A stretch of 64,000 bases of DNA from Oscarella lobularis (GCF_947507565.1 NC_089175.1:6437733-6501732); one strand, 5' to 3'. Numbered from the stretch's first letter, positions 46,151 to 57,694 are shown. The notes: generated by a model not told the origin, from the sequence alone. Numbers and translations: made by a program.

Positions 46151-46384
46151 ATAATCGATAGTCACGTGACAGTTATTCTTTTCGGAGGGAACCATGCGAA
46201 GAGGGAGCTAGAGATGCTGAACGTATTGGAGAATCAAAATCATGGCAGACACGAATATGACGGAGAAATAAAAAGGAGGAAAAAGAGAACACGTGGAGAA
46301 AGGCAGGAGTACTGAAAATCACTGTAATTAGTGAATTCATCAATCATCAAATCGTTGCAAATGTGAAAGGTGTCGTCCGAGGCA

Positions 46385-47690
46385 TTGAAAAATAAACAAA
46401 TAGTTTGTTCCCACCGAACTCGAAGGACGCGCGTTAACAGATACTTCTTGCAACGAAATTCCCATTCCCCGTCGCTCCGGACGTAAGACGACGTTGGCAT
46501 TGGGTTCACTTGCATTCCCGACACCGTCTCGCAGAGATCTAGAGACGGGGACCCCGTCTCGTCCGAAGAGAGATGCAAGAGCCAGACGAGGGGCTAGGGA
46601 CCGAGACATGTGATTCTGCGCAGTAGACGCACGTGACGTAGAACCCCACTTGTCTCTCGTCTCTGTACAGAAGCAAGTGTAGAAGCTCGCATATGATGAA
46701 AAAAATCCCAATAATAGGTGTTAGAAACCCGGTTATACTTTTTCAGGGGTTCGTGTTTGCAATTACCGTCGCCGTTTCAAAGCGACGACTATTATCGTTT
46801 CGACGATAACCAGAAATCGCTCGAAAATGTTTCTGGCACATTCTAGGGTATTATTTACCTACATATACAAGGTTTCGGTTGAATTTCAGCAGTTGAAGGA
46901 GGCTATAGACAAAGAAGAACAGTCTCTTTTTCATGTAATATGCTGAGAAACCTTTGTATGTAGGTAGATGTTACTCTAAAATGTTTTAGAAAATTTTTAA
47001 AAGGTTTTTAGATTTTTTGGAATTTTTTCGTCGATTTGCGAGCTTTCACCCTAACACACAAACGAGACAAGTGGGGTTCTATGTCACGTGCGTCTACTGC
47101 GCAGAATCACATGTCTCGGTCCCTAGCCCCTCTGAGAGCGCACGGGGGGAAGCGATCTCCTCTCTCCTTCCTATTCGAAAGGCAAAGAAGAGCGACGTTC
47201 GCTCGTCGAACGAACGGTAACAATCGTTCGTGACGAATCGTCGGGCGGCGGATACGGATTGACCGTGAGCGGAGATAATCCCGTTTTCGTTCAATCGATC
47301 AAGCAAGGTACGTTGGGAAAGAGAATGAAAACGTTCGAATCAACGTTCTTTGTTTGCTTAGGAGGATCTGCTTGGAGAGCTGGAGTTCAATCAGGAGATC
47401 GAATTCTTATGGTATGTCTATTTTCGTGACGTCATCCTCGTGACGATGACGCTAAAATGATCAGTATCTGGCGAGAGCTGGACACATTCACGTTGTCCAA
47501 CTCATCAAAGGCCAGTTTTAATTAATTTACAAATTTAGAAAATTATTTAATTAATTGATTTATTTATTTTAGCTGCGAAAATTGTGAATCTTCGTTTGGC
47601 GAGCCCCCTCCCCTTTGCCGGGAAGAGTCGAAACAGTGACGCACAGTGAGCTTAGAGAAAATATTTCCTAATACATATTTTGACGTCACA
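46385..47690 (+). pseudogene. PDZ-RhoGEF fragment, copy 4, split by a transposon
   Basis: The 5' part (46385-46582) and 3' part (47134 to about 47690) are one copy interrupted by the element at 46583-47133. The 3' part encodes the first PDZ exon (RTVTIVRDESS, GYGLTVSGDNPVFVQSIKQ), the second (WRAGVQSGDRILM, Arg codon intact), the third (ARAGHIHVVQLIK) and the linker exon. The donor after LIK is GC rather than GT in every copy, suggesting they descend from one already damaged copy. The coiled-coil exons are missing. Confidence 0.7.
46583..47133. mobile_element. MITE (551 bp) inserted into RhoGEF copy 4
   Basis: Terminal inverted repeats of about 70 bp (GAGGGGCTAGGGACCGAGAC at the left; its complement at the right, ending about 47132). 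AGAGC occurs on both sides (46578-46582 and 47134-47138). Removing the element gives GATGCAAGAGCGCACGGGG, exactly as in the uninterrupted copies. No transposase ORF; a different family from the elements at 28660 and 34151. Confidence 0.85.
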
Positions 47691-48389
47691 TGCCATGTTT
47701 CAGAGAAAGGATGCCAATAGGAAACCCTACGGAACGAGTTCACGCGTTCGGTGCACAGTTGACCTTGTTGTGATGATTGCACTGGCAAGGTTTACTATGC
47801 GCGGCTTTCCTCGCAACGCCCACTTCCCCGAAGTCGCTTGAAACTCGATTTTGAAAGCGTCTGGTATCCATTGATTTGCCCGTCTACACTCGATGATTAA
47901 TTCAATTGTTAGATGCTTTTACCTTGCGGCGGTGACCCCATTGTGGAATTCCTGCATTCCATCAAGACGTTGCAATCATTCACTGCCGCCCTCTTGTCAC
48001 CGTATTTAAGATCTTATCATCTGGCCTCCACAGACCTCATCGCCATCTTCGCGCTAGACGGTCTGATTTTGTCGTTCGCTCTCGAAACCGAGGCCAAACT
48101 CGCAAAGCCATGTTTCAGAGAAAGGGGACCGTGCGGAACGAGGCGAGTTCACGCGTTTGGTGCACTGTTGATCAAGTAGACTCTAAATGGAATTCTAAAA
48201 ATGGACGTTGTGCATCTACAAGGCGATGAGGCATTGAAATGCAGAATGCCCACCGTTGGGCTATTTGATTATCAATACGGCCTTGTTGATCTCACATGAC
48301 CGCATAGTGAAAGCATTTAAGGTGATCTTCCTGGAACGCATTGCCATTCACCGCCCACTGTTCAACGTCAACGCGCAGTCGCCCAGAGA
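47691..48389. other. Spacer upstream of SNTX-GTPase gene C
   Basis: Contains two related blocks (about 47693-47765 and 48108-48180, both with CATGTTTCAGAGAAAGG and an ACGCGTT(T/C)GGTGCAC stretch) and the GATCAAGTAG end marker shared with 28085. The TATA-containing segment of genes B and D is missing before gene C. Confidence 0.5.
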
Positions 48390-51300
48390 ATGGCTAACAT
48401 GACCGATGCTGACAAAGCCCGACCGATCGTTCTTCCGTCCTTGGGAAATGAGTACGAACTCGGACAGTTCTACAACGCGTACACGAACACGTTTTACGAC
48501 GGCTACTCCGCGTGGAGCGCCGAGCAGGTGAAGAAAACGCAAGTCATCGACGACGGCAAGTCGCACACCGAGTTCTCCTTGTCGACGAACGACGACAAGC
48601 GCAACGAGAACGCGGGGCTCGACGTCGAGGGATCCGTTTCCTTGAAGCTCGCCTTGTTTGAGGTGACGGGCTCGGCGAAGTACTTGAACGAGACGAAGTC
48701 GCACGCGTACGAGGCGCGCGTCGGCGCCACGTGCCGGGTGAAGACGCGCGAGAGGTGGATGCCCATGGAGCAGATGATGAACCGGAAATACGACATAGTG
48801 CTCGGGAATCCCGACTTCACCCACTTCGTTTCGAAAGTCGTTGAAGGCGGCCAAGCCCACATAACGTTCAGTCAGAAATGTTCCAGTTCCGAAGAAGAGA
48901 CTCAACTCAAAGGAGCCCTCGAAGGCACTTTAAGGAAGTTCGTTACCGTCGAAGGTAAACTCGCCCTGGACAAGAAAGACGAGGTGAAAAAGGAGCAGTC
49001 GTCGTGCGAAGTCAAGCTGACAGGCGATTACAATCCTACGAATCCAATAGTGACGTTCGCAGATGCAGTTGAAGAGGCCGCGCACTTGCCTCAACGCCTC
49101 CAAGGAAAGACGCACACGTTGACGGTGCGCCTCTTGCCCGTTCATATGCTGGAATCTCGTGCCTTGCGTATTTGCCGGTCTCTAGACCAAACAGACATGA
49201 TCAACGTGTCTACTGTACTTGGCGATTTTCAGCAAGCTCAACTACAGTTTGATTACACCAGTAAAGAAGTCGTCAATAAAAATTGGTTTCCAAACATCTA
49301 CGAGCAAGTGCAGAGCATGGCAAGACACTTGAGAGACGCCTACTTCGCTTTCAAAAACGTCTGCAAAACAATCCTTCCTCAGCTTCGAGGTGCTCAAGAC
49401 GAAACGACGCCGAAACCGACATTGCGAAATGCAATCAAAAAAGCCGAGAATGCGGTAAAAATAGCATATCGTTTCGTCGAAGCAAAGAAGAAGGAGAAGA
49501 TATCGGTGGACCGCATCATCAAAGAAGCCGATAGACAGCAGATAATCAATGACCTGACAAATGAAGTATCGACTTCATCTCGTTGTCTGAGTCTCTCTCT
49601 AGCGGCGGTTGACACCAAGGAACATTGCTTGCAGAAAAAGTTGGGTCGCTGCGAAGAACTGATCACTTTGTGTCTGAGCGGCAGTGAGCTCGCACGAGAT
49701 GACGATTATTATGCTGACGACTACGACGACGATGACGAATGGTACCAGAATAACTCGACTATCATGCAAAACGTCTTCTCAAACCTTGACACCTTAGGCG
49801 AAACAAAGAAAATCAACGAAGAGGGAAAGGTGCTTGAAAGTATGAAGTATTGCATTGGTCGCATTGCCAAGATTAGCAGAATCCCTGTACCCTGCGGTAA
49901 TATCGTCGCGGTAGACGAGCGTGGAATGATGCGCGAAGCCATTTTTCACGGCCAGCTTACTGGCGTCCGCGTAAATGAAGAGAAAAGGGAAGAGCGGTCT
50001 TTCGTCAGCGTGCAGTGGAACGATGAGAGCCTGGGCGACGACATTGCCAGGTGTCGTATCACGTACTGGAAAATCTGTGACGACACCGAAAAGCCTTCTA
50101 GCAATGAGGAAGGTGGTGCTCGCCGGAAGAACGAACATAAAGACGTTGAAATCGTGACTTCTTCAAAGGTTACCTTTCCGGAAGGGCTCCTAGAAGACGG
50201 CTGTTACTACGGCTTCTCTGTCCAGGCGCTCTCGAAGTTCGTGGGTTTATCGCCGCCTTCCGATGCAGTTGTACTTCAGACTAGTCGAGCGCCGTCAATC
50301 GTGTCTAAGATCGTGAAATTCTACAATCATAATAAGACATCCATTGTCAAATCTGGATGGGAACTAGACAAGAAAACTAATTTCCTTGTCGTCGGGCGCC
50401 AAACGGATGAGCGTTGCACATGGGGAGACCTTCAGACGGGGAACGTCGCTGTCGACCTGGTTGACGTTATGCCCGAGTATGAACCCTGTATTCAGGCTCC
50501 GGAAGATGACAAAGATGCAAAAGTCGTACTGATGACGGGTGAGAGCGGTCACGGCAAGAGCACTCACATCAACGGTTTCTTCAATTGGATCTTCAGAATC
50601 TCATCGCAAGATCCTATCCGACTTCTACTCGTTGATGACCGCAAGCACAGCGGCCTGCACTCGGTCACAAAGAAGATCACGGTGTACCGAATTCGGCCTC
50701 ATACTGGTGCCAGGATCAAAGAGCCGCTCTACGTGATCGACACTCCCGGTTTTGGCAATTTTGAGGGTATCACAGCCGACGAGTACGTTGCTCGAACGTA
50801 CAGAGCGCTTTTTCGGCTCATTACCAAGATTGACTGCGTCGCCCTTGCGATGCGTGCCTTCGAGAGTCGTAGCAGTCCAAAGACAAAAGCTGTCCTGCAC
50901 AACATCCTTCACCAGTTTGGATTGAACGTGAAAGACAACATTATAGCGCTGCTCACGTTTGCTGACGCCGCAAAACCGCCCGCTTTGCTCGCACTCGGCG
51001 AAGTGAAAGTACCTTTGCACCAGAGCGTCAAAATCAACAATGCTTCGTTTGTGTGCACTGGTGAAGCCGCAGCGTCAGAGTCTAACGAAGATGGCACCGA
51101 CAGCAAAGAGTTCAGGGAGTTATACTGGCCCCTGTATGAGTCCGGAAACAGAAGAATGTTTGAAGCCATCGAGAACCTCGTTGCCGTACCTGCCGGACAG
51201 AGCGCTAAAGTAACAGAAGAGCGTGCGAAGTTAAACGGGCGCCTGTCCTTTCTTCGCGAGTCTATCATCAATTCTGTGAACCGCGGGAATAAAATCAGCG

Positions 51301-52154
51301 CTGACTTGGACGTCATAAAACTCTGCATCACGGCTCCTTCAAATCGAGATGCCTTGATCAAAGTAAACGTCCGCGAAACCCAACGAATTGATCTTCCTTC
51401 TGGAGCCCAATCCACTTTGTGCAATGTCTGCAACTTCACCTGCCACCAAGTGTGTAGCGATGGAAAAGAAACCTGCTGGGCAATGGATGGTCACGGTTAT
51501 TGCACGCAATGTCCGCGCAAATGCAAGTGGAATGCACACCGTAAAGAGACATTTTATTATGCAACTGTCGACAAGGTGGTAGAACGGGAATTCATCCCGG
51601 AGTGGAGCGACGCCGGAAGAAGTGTTGAATCAGCTGTTCTCAGACTTATCAGCGAGTTCATCAAAGAACAGAAAATCATCCTGGAAAGTCTGCATAGCAT
51701 GCACGACCTTCACAAGCAGCTCTGTGTTATTGCACTGCGCCACAACCCCAAAGGTATTCTGGACTACGTCAACAGTTTAATCGCCAAAGCTAAAGATCGA
51801 GGGGCAACCGCAGAAGTCGAAGCTCTCGATGTCGCTAGAGACGTCATCATTTTATCCGACGCCGTTGGCAAAGATGCTAGCGAGAGCAGCGAAATGATGA
51901 TCAAGGTCATGGAAAAGGTTAAAACTGCTCTTGAAGGGCGAGTGAGAATGTCGACAGAAGAACGTCTCGCAGCGCAGGATGAACCAAGCACGTTCTACTA
52001 CGAAATATACACAATGCTTCTGCAAAGTTATCAGCGGAAAGTCCCCACGCCGTTGAAGACAGATTTCAAAACGGACTGTGGGAATGTCATCAGGGTCATC
52101 GAATTACTTCTTCATGACGGCATCTTTGCCCTGTTCCAGTCGAAAGAAAGGTGA
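48390..52154 (+). CDS. SNTX-domain / AIG1-like GTPase, gene C (1254 aa, intronless)
   Basis: Intact single exon starting MANMTDADKARP, with a second in-frame ATG three codons on, at the position of the chimera's ATG. Order as in gene A: SNTX MACPF-like domain, helical region, short acidic stretch (DDYDDDDEW; the Asp tract of A, B and D is reduced), fibronectin-III-like region, G domain with GESGHGKST (about 50536-50562) and G3 variant DTPGFGN, TFADA, Cys/His cluster (CNVC, CHQVC, CTQC), helical C-terminus. No signal peptide. The C-terminal tail is shorter than in A and B. Its N-terminal third is the best visual match to the SNTX part of the chimera, so a C-like gene is the likely donor. Immediate promoter lacks the TATA box of A, B and D. 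Confidence 0.88.
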   Translation: MANMTDADKARPIVLPSLGNEYELGQFYNAYTNTFYDGYSAWSAEQVKKTQVIDDGKSHTEFSLSTNDDKRNENAGLDVEGSVSLKLALFEVTGSAKYLNETKSHAYEARVGATCRVKTRERWMPMEQMMNRKYDIVLGNPDFTHFVSKVVEGGQAHITFSQKCSSSEEETQLKGALEGTLRKFVTVEGKLALDKKDEVKKEQSSCEVKLTGDYNPTNPIVTFADAVEEAAHLPQRLQGKTHTLTVRLLPVHMLESRALRICRSLDQTDMINVSTVLGDFQQAQLQFDYTSKEVVNKNWFPNIYEQVQSMARHLRDAYFAFKNVCKTILPQLRGAQDETTPKPTLRNAIKKAENAVKIAYRFVEAKKKEKISVDRIIKEADRQQIINDLTNEVSTSSRCLSLSLAAVDTKEHCLQKKLGRCEELITLCLSGSELARDDDYYADDYDDDDEWYQNNSTIMQNVFSNLDTLGETKKINEEGKVLESMKYCIGRIAKISRIPVPCGNIVAVDERGMMREAIFHGQLTGVRVNEEKREERSFVSVQWNDESLGDDIARCRITYWKICDDTEKPSSNEEGGARRKNEHKDVEIVTSSKVTFPEGLLEDGCYYGFSVQALSKFVGLSPPSDAVVLQTSRAPSIVSKIVKFYNHNKTSIVKSGWELDKKTNFLVVGRQTDERCTWGDLQTGNVAVDLVDVMPEYEPCIQAPEDDKDAKVVLMTGESGHGKSTHINGFFNWIFRISSQDPIRLLLVDDRKHSGLHSVTKKITVYRIRPHTGARIKEPLYVIDTPGFGNFEGITADEYVARTYRALFRLITKIDCVALAMRAFESRSSPKTKAVLHNILHQFGLNVKDNIIALLTFADAAKPPALLALGEVKVPLHQSVKINNASFVCTGEAAASESNEDGTDSKEFRELYWPLYESGNRRMFEAIENLVAVPAGQSAKVTEERAKLNGRLSFLRESIINSVNRGNKISADLDVIKLCITAPSNRDALIKVNVRETQRIDLPSGAQSTLCNVCNFTCHQVCSDGKETCWAMDGHGYCTQCPRKCKWNAHRKETFYYATVDKVVEREFIPEWSDAGRSVESAVLRLISEFIKEQKIILESLHSMHDLHKQLCVIALRHNPKGILDYVNSLIAKAKDRGATAEVEALDVARDVIILSDAVGKDASESSEMMIKVMEKVKTALEGRVRMSTEERLAAQDEPSTFYYEIYTMLLQSYQRKVPTPLKTDFKTDCGNVIRVIELLLHDGIFALFQSKER

Positions 52155-52540
52155 ACCGTCCTGTTCGTAAAGCTGAATGAAATCTTTTATGTAACCATGC
52201 AAGCTACACGACGTAACTTTTTTTTCTCATTTCACACATTTCCTGCATGTCTTCTTTTTGGCAACTTGTTCGTTTACGTCTAGCTGTCAGTGAAATTGTC
52301 AAGGATCCTAACGAGGACCTCCGGCCCTTTCCCCTTTTCTGCATGCATGGGCCTCCTTGTCCCTCTTCGGTTCTTCATCGCAGTGAGCTAGCTGCGCGTT
52401 CTCGTCGCATAAGCAACGATTCTGCCATCATTCTCGTCGCTCCGCGAGGCGGCGTTCAAGCGTTTTCGCCTGCATGTATGTGAAACTTTATTTATTTGAT
52501 TTTCACCCCATATTGCTAATTTAGAGGTTTCTCTTGCGCC
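52155..52540. other. 3' flank of gene C
   Basis: Related to the flank of gene A (TAAGCAACGATTCTGCCATC, then GCGTTTTCGCC). No gene. Confidence 0.45.
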
Positions 52541-52544
52541 GCCG

Positions 52545-53740
52545 AACTTGGAGAACGCGCGTTAGCAGAAACTTTTTGCAGCTTTCTTCCTCGCTCCGGA
52601 CGTAAGACGACTTTGGCATTGGGTTCACCTGCATTCACGACACCGTCCCGCAGAGATCTAGAGACGGGGACCCCGTCTCGTCCGAAGAGAGATGCAAGAG
52701 CGCACGGGGGGAAGCGATCTCCTCTCTCCTTCCTATTCGAAAGGCAAAGAAGAGCGACGTTCGCTCGTCGAGCGAACGGTGATAATCGTTCGAGATGAAT
52801 CGTCGGGCGGCGGATAGGGATTGACCGTGAGCGGAGACAATCCAGTTTTCGTTCAATCGATCAAGCAAGGTATTGTGGGAAAGAGAACGAAAACGTTCGA
52901 ATCAACGTTCTTTGTTTGCTTAGGCGGATGTGCTTGGAGAGCTGGAGTTCAATCGGGAGATCGAATTCTTATGGTATAGTCCTCTCTATCTTCGTGACGT
53001 CATCCTCATGATGAAGGTCAATGATCAATATGTGGCGAGAGCTGGACACATTCACGTTGTCCAACTCATCAAAGGCCAGTTTTAATTAATCAAATAATTT
53101 TATTTATTTATTTATTTATTTATTTTTAGCTGCGAAAATTGTGAATCTTCGTTTGGCTAGTCCCTCTCCTTTGCCGGGAAGAGTCGAAACAGTGACGCAC
53201 AGTAAGCTTAGAGAAAATATTTCCTAATACGTATTTTGACGTCATTGCTGTTTGTTTAGTGGAGAACAATTCCCAGGATCACGTTTCTGGACAAAGGAAT
53301 GTTGCCAGTGCGACGATCGAGCGAATGCTACATCAAGAGCAACAATTCTATAAAGTAAATATTTAACCCACACCTGAGCCATTTAATAATTGATTTTCTT
53401 TTTAAGGATCGTTGTGAGGAGTACGAGAAAAATTCAGATTCAAAACTAGAGAAAGAAGTCGCATTTAAATAATAATATTATATATTTTGTATGGCTAATA
53501 TTCCTTACCACTAGATGCACGAATCGAGTGAACACATTCAAAAAACTGGTGCAGCAACTGAAAGGAAACGAAGGCAGAAGAGGAGGAGGAGGACAAAGAG
53601 ATTCGACAAGTAGCCTTCCATCTTGTCTTCACCTCAATCGAAGTGGATCAGGCGAGTTGCTTTCGATGTCGACGTCATCACTGAATAAAGGAGGAACGCC
53701 CACATCAAAGCGGAAAAAGCTTCAGCTTCCGTAATCGTGA
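52545..53740 (+). pseudogene. PDZ-RhoGEF fragment, copy 5
   Basis: Same exon series as copy 1: first PDZ exon (VIIVRDESS and DNPVFVQSIKQ), second (WRAGVQSGDRILM), third (VNDQYVARAGH), linker (AAKIVNLRLASPSPLPGRV), coiled-coil exons (IERMLHQEQQFYK; EKNSDSKLEKE; Lys/Gln-rich helix) and Ser-rich linker. TAG at 52815-52817 replaces the Tyr codon in the GYGLTVSG carboxylate-binding loop, and the coiled-coil exon start is shifted (extra A near 53541). Ends before any GEF domain. ATTT microsatellite near 53100-53126. Confidence 0.7.
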
Positions 53741-53744
53741 TACC

Positions 53745-53935
53745 CTTTTGAATGCCCCTATTCCGCCGATCAGAGCTCCGACTGCGGCTCCGGCAATGTA
53801 TCCGAGAGGGGCCATCCCCCCTGTAGCGACTTCCACTGCACGCAAGCCTGATAGCCCCAAAAAATCCCGTTGCTGCTTATCCGGATGTAGTCAGTTTAGC
53901 ATCATCGTCACTCATGACTCATACACTCGTAGATC
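53745..53935 (-). pseudogene. Broken copy of the glycine-zipper gene
   Basis: Minus-strand sequence parallels 6955-7146 (starts MSDDDAKLTTSG, ends at GALIGGIGA-like). The codon after TSG is TAA, where the intact gene has CAA, and several bases are deleted just after it. The upstream TATA-like element (near 53960) is preserved. Confidence 0.7.
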
Positions 53936-54197
53936 GAGGCAACAACTGAGATAGATGCTGGAATATATACATTTTGCTTGCAGAAACGACGATGCGATAC
54001 GCGCGATTTTCTGAAGTACACTATAGAACCGACCACGGACTACAGAGAAAATGATCTCAACTGCGGATAGACGTGAGAAGTTTTTTTAGTTGAGCATAGT
54101 GTGAGCAGGTTCAGGGCTAGGTAGGCTAAAAAGTATTTAGAGTGTAACGTCCAGCGGAGCCAAGGCGTCTCCCGGCACGTGAGCGACACCGCATATT

Positions 54198-57100
54198 ATG
54201 CACAAGGCCAGGGCACAATTACACGGTAGACACAACATTTCGCTGCGCGTGCGCAGTGGTAACGCTACACAAACATGGCGTTTCTTCGTCGAATACTTCG
54301 CAAGAAAGATTCCACCCAAGGAACGACGTTCTCATGAATGCGCCATCGTTGACGACCATCTCTATCTCTTCGGTGGGTATGATGGATTGCTGAAATACTT
54401 TCCCCGCGATGAGATCTTTGTGATGAATGTTCGGGAAGCGGAGAAGAAATGGATCCGTCGATCGGCTACAGGTCGAAAGATTCCCCCGCCTTGTTCGGGA
54501 GCCCGATGTATAGTCATCGACAAGATGATCTACTCGTACGAGGGAAGGACAATTAAGTATCGTCGATTGGGAATTGTTTATCGTCTCGATCCAAAGGAAA
54601 TGGAATGGATCGAAGTAGCGACGCCTACAGGGCAAATGCAACCGTACAAGCGCTCACACTGCTGTTTGTGTGCGATTGGATCGAGAATGGTCATGTTTGG
54701 AGGAGACAGCGGAGAGACAATTCCTCGTGACCAAGTCCAATCTGGGGCAACTCAGGATGAATGCAACTGGAGTAACGATATTTATGAGTTTCACTTGCAA
54801 GAAGGAAAGAATGAAGGCAGTCTTCACGTGATCCACCGTACAGTAGGTCACGTGAAGAGTCACCTGACTAGGAAAGTAATCGGCGAAGGAGCGCGGCGTC
54901 CTTTTCTCGTCTAGGGAATGCCTTATGACAGAAAGGGGCTACCCGTGAGTTAGAACGATTCAATATAACCTTGCTCAATAAAACGCGCCTGGCTTGGAAG
55001 TAAATTTAAAGTGGGATCACAAGTAATTAGGTTGAGAAATACCGAGGAGAACGCACAAAATCTTTGTGTTTGGGTTAGGCCCACTCTGAATTGTCGTTCA
55101 CTGATACCAGCAACTTGAAGCAATGAAAGTTAAATCTTTCTTCTAAAGCTACTGCAACCAGTGGCCACTTTAGCGTCATTTCTGCTTTTATCTTTGAGTC
55201 ACTCGTGTCTTGTCAAACGGGTTTATACCGTTCGTTCTAACTCACGGACCACTCTTTTCTGCCATTAGGCATTCCTTACGTACAGAAGAAAAGACAGCCG
55301 CGTCTTTTCATTATATGTCAAAGAAACCCCACCTTTCTGACATTCTCTATTCTAGGAATGTGGTTGGATTTAGAATTGAGTGGATGGAGACCAGAACCAC
55401 TTGTTCGTGCTGCCATAGCAAGCATTGATCGACATCGAGCATTTCTTTATGGAGTAACCTTGAAGAAAGAAAGTCATTCCCGTGTGATCAATTTATATAA
55501 CGAAGTGAGTTGCGTACCAATTCAATATTCGTAACATTCAAATTTTTAGACATGGACAATCATTGATTTTAATAAGATACCATCACCCAGACATGGCCAT
55601 GCACTTTGCCAATTAGCAAAACAAGGATTAGAAGCCAAATCAATTTGTCTTCTGGTGGGTGGTTGTTTTGACAGGAAAACAAATTCTGACAATGTTTACG
55701 TTCTGGATTGTGAGAATTCTATGACGTATCAGGTTTCCAAAACAAAATTTTATTAGAATATTTATTATTTGTTAGTTTAGATGGACGTCGATCAGGATTT
55801 AGGAAACGTTTGGCTTCACACGTGTCATTGTGTACAAAACGAAGACGGGACCACGGACGTCATTATTTGTGGTGGAATTCCATGGGATGAGACCTCTCCG
55901 TTGCAACCAGTTGTTCGTTTACTTCGCCTCAGTAATGATAATAGATTGTTCACTATTAATAATTTGATTATAATATTTTGCAGACGTTAAGAACGAGTCG
56001 TATATGAGCATAGAGAGAGAAATTCTGTTTTCAAGAGGGCATCCAGTTCGTGCATCAACTTCATCTCCGCGTCTCTCACCATCAAGTGAAACTGAAGAAA
56101 TTGGAGTGATGAACAGCGAATCGGAGCATCCTCGGCAAATGCCGTCTTCATTTCGTACATCAATTTCAGCTCTTCGCCTCTCAATTAGTGGAAGTGAAGA
56201 AATTGAAATGCTGCAGCGCGAGTTAGAGCATTTTCGACAAAGATGTGCGGAAATGGAGGAAGAGAAAAAGTTAGTTATCTTTTCAACGTTTTTGTAGCTT
56301 ATGCCACTAATTTTAGAGCGAGCGTCATATGTTTCGACACAGAAAAGGCTTCTATCAGGTACTTCCTGGTGTGGGATCAATGTGTACCCTAGCTTAATTA
56401 TTGGAATAAAATTTTTAGAGAAGAACTAGCGTCATGTCAACGTCTCAAGGACGAAGAAATTGCTTCACTCAGGTTTTCATAAACGAAACGTTTCTATTCG
56501 CGCTATTTCATTTTCAACTGTAGTGAAGAACTATCGTCAGCAGCACAACGCCATAGTAACGAACTTGCGTCATTAACACAACGACAAAGAGAAGAAATTG
56601 CTTCTGTTAGGTATGCTTCTTTTCTACGTCCCTTGTTTAATTGATATGGAATAATTGAAGGGACGAATTGGCAGTCTCCCTGACTCGCTGCCAAAATTTG
56701 GTGGCATCTCGCAACGAAATCAAGCAACGCCTTGACGAATTCACTGACGTCTTAAACATCAATCCTGCCGAAGTGAAAGTGACTGCCCAAAAAGTGGGAT
56801 CAGGAGCATTCGCAAGTAAGAATATAATGCCAATAGTATTTCAGATAATGCTACGTATCACATTTAGGCGTTTCCGTAGGCGAATGGCGCGGAATGAAAG
56901 TCGCCGTGAAACAAATTCACGACCTCATTACATCTCAACGCAACATAGAATTGTTCGAACAGGAATTTCTCGTCTGCAGTCGACTTCACCATCCCAATAT
57001 CATGACGGTTTGTGGCGCGGTGATGGCCGAAGGAGTTCCTCTTCAACTGGTAATGGAATTACTCGAAGGATCAGTCAGCGAAGTTTTGGACGAAGCACAA

Positions 57101-57694
57101 GCTTCCGAGTCTAATTTAAACGTTTGCGAGCAGCTGTCTATTGCCATGGATATGACGTCAGGTATTTCGTATCTTCATCAGATTCGTCCTCGTCCCTACG
57201 TCCACGGCGACATCCGTCCATCCAACATTCTCGTAACAAAGGATATGAAGGGTAAAGTGGGCGACTTGGGAACGGCTCATCTGATTGAGAGTTCTCTGTC
57301 TGCTGGCCCCGTCAGTGAGCAATACCTCGCTCCGGAAAGGAAGCGTCCTCCTGAAGGCACTGCCACTTTGAGCACGTTGCCTAGTGACGTGTACAGCGTT
57401 GGCGTGTCTTTGATTGAAATCTTTACGGGAAAGAAACCCGCTTCTCAATTGAGGCGCACTCAATTGGATGCTCTTGCCAATCGTCCAAATCTATTTAAAC
57501 TTTGCTCTAGCTTAATTGATTGTTATCCAGTTAATAGACCCTCAGCACAGGAATGCTTTGATGCGTTGAAGACTGAATTTCGTAGCAGTCAAAGTCATTT
57601 ATTAGCGCTTGGGCTTTTTCCAACGACTCGGCTTGTAAAGGGAGTGTTTGGTAAAGACGGTCACAGAGTACAACTCTCAGGTTCTTTTTATTAA
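54198..57694 (+). CDS. Kelch-coiled-coil-protein kinase (about 857 aa)
   Basis: Exons 54198-54837 (end uncertain), 55356-55504, 55550-55732, 55781-55931, 55984-56269, 56317-56358, 56419-56472, 56524-56610, 56661-56815 and 56868-57694 sum to 2574 bases, in phase. Residues 1 to about 370 are Kelch-type repeats (LYLFGGYDG, RMVMFGGDSG, SICLLVGGCFD, DVIICGGIPW). Several tiny exons encode a Glu/Arg/Gln-rich coiled coil (EELAS repeats). From about 565 comes a protein kinase domain: glycine loop VGSGAFASV, VAVK Lys (about 596), HGDIRPSN catalytic loop (HRD changed to HGD, catalytic Asp and Asn kept, Lys changed to Arg), GDLG in place of DFG, and YLAPER. It looks like a tyrosine-kinase-like kinase that may still be active. 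Start ATG is the first long-frame Met; an upstream exon cannot be excluded. Substrate unknown. Confidence 0.82.
54914..55276. mobile_element. MITE in the first intron of the Kelch-kinase gene
   Basis: Inverted ends of about 45 bp: GGGAATGCCTTATGACAGAA at the left and the complement of AGGAATGCCTAATGGCAGAA at the right, both followed inward by CCGTGAGTTAGAACGA. TA flanks both ends, a possible TA target-site duplication, but this is not certain. The first exon's frame, if not spliced, would end in TAG at the element's edge, so the insert makes the gene depend on splicing. Confidence 0.65.

Noticed and set aside
7768-52154. Reading the SNTX genes as venom toxins
   Set aside because: No signal peptide, no PRY-SPRY, and fusion to GTPase, Cys-rich or Death domains point to intracellular proteins. 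SNTX similarity alone does not make a toxin.
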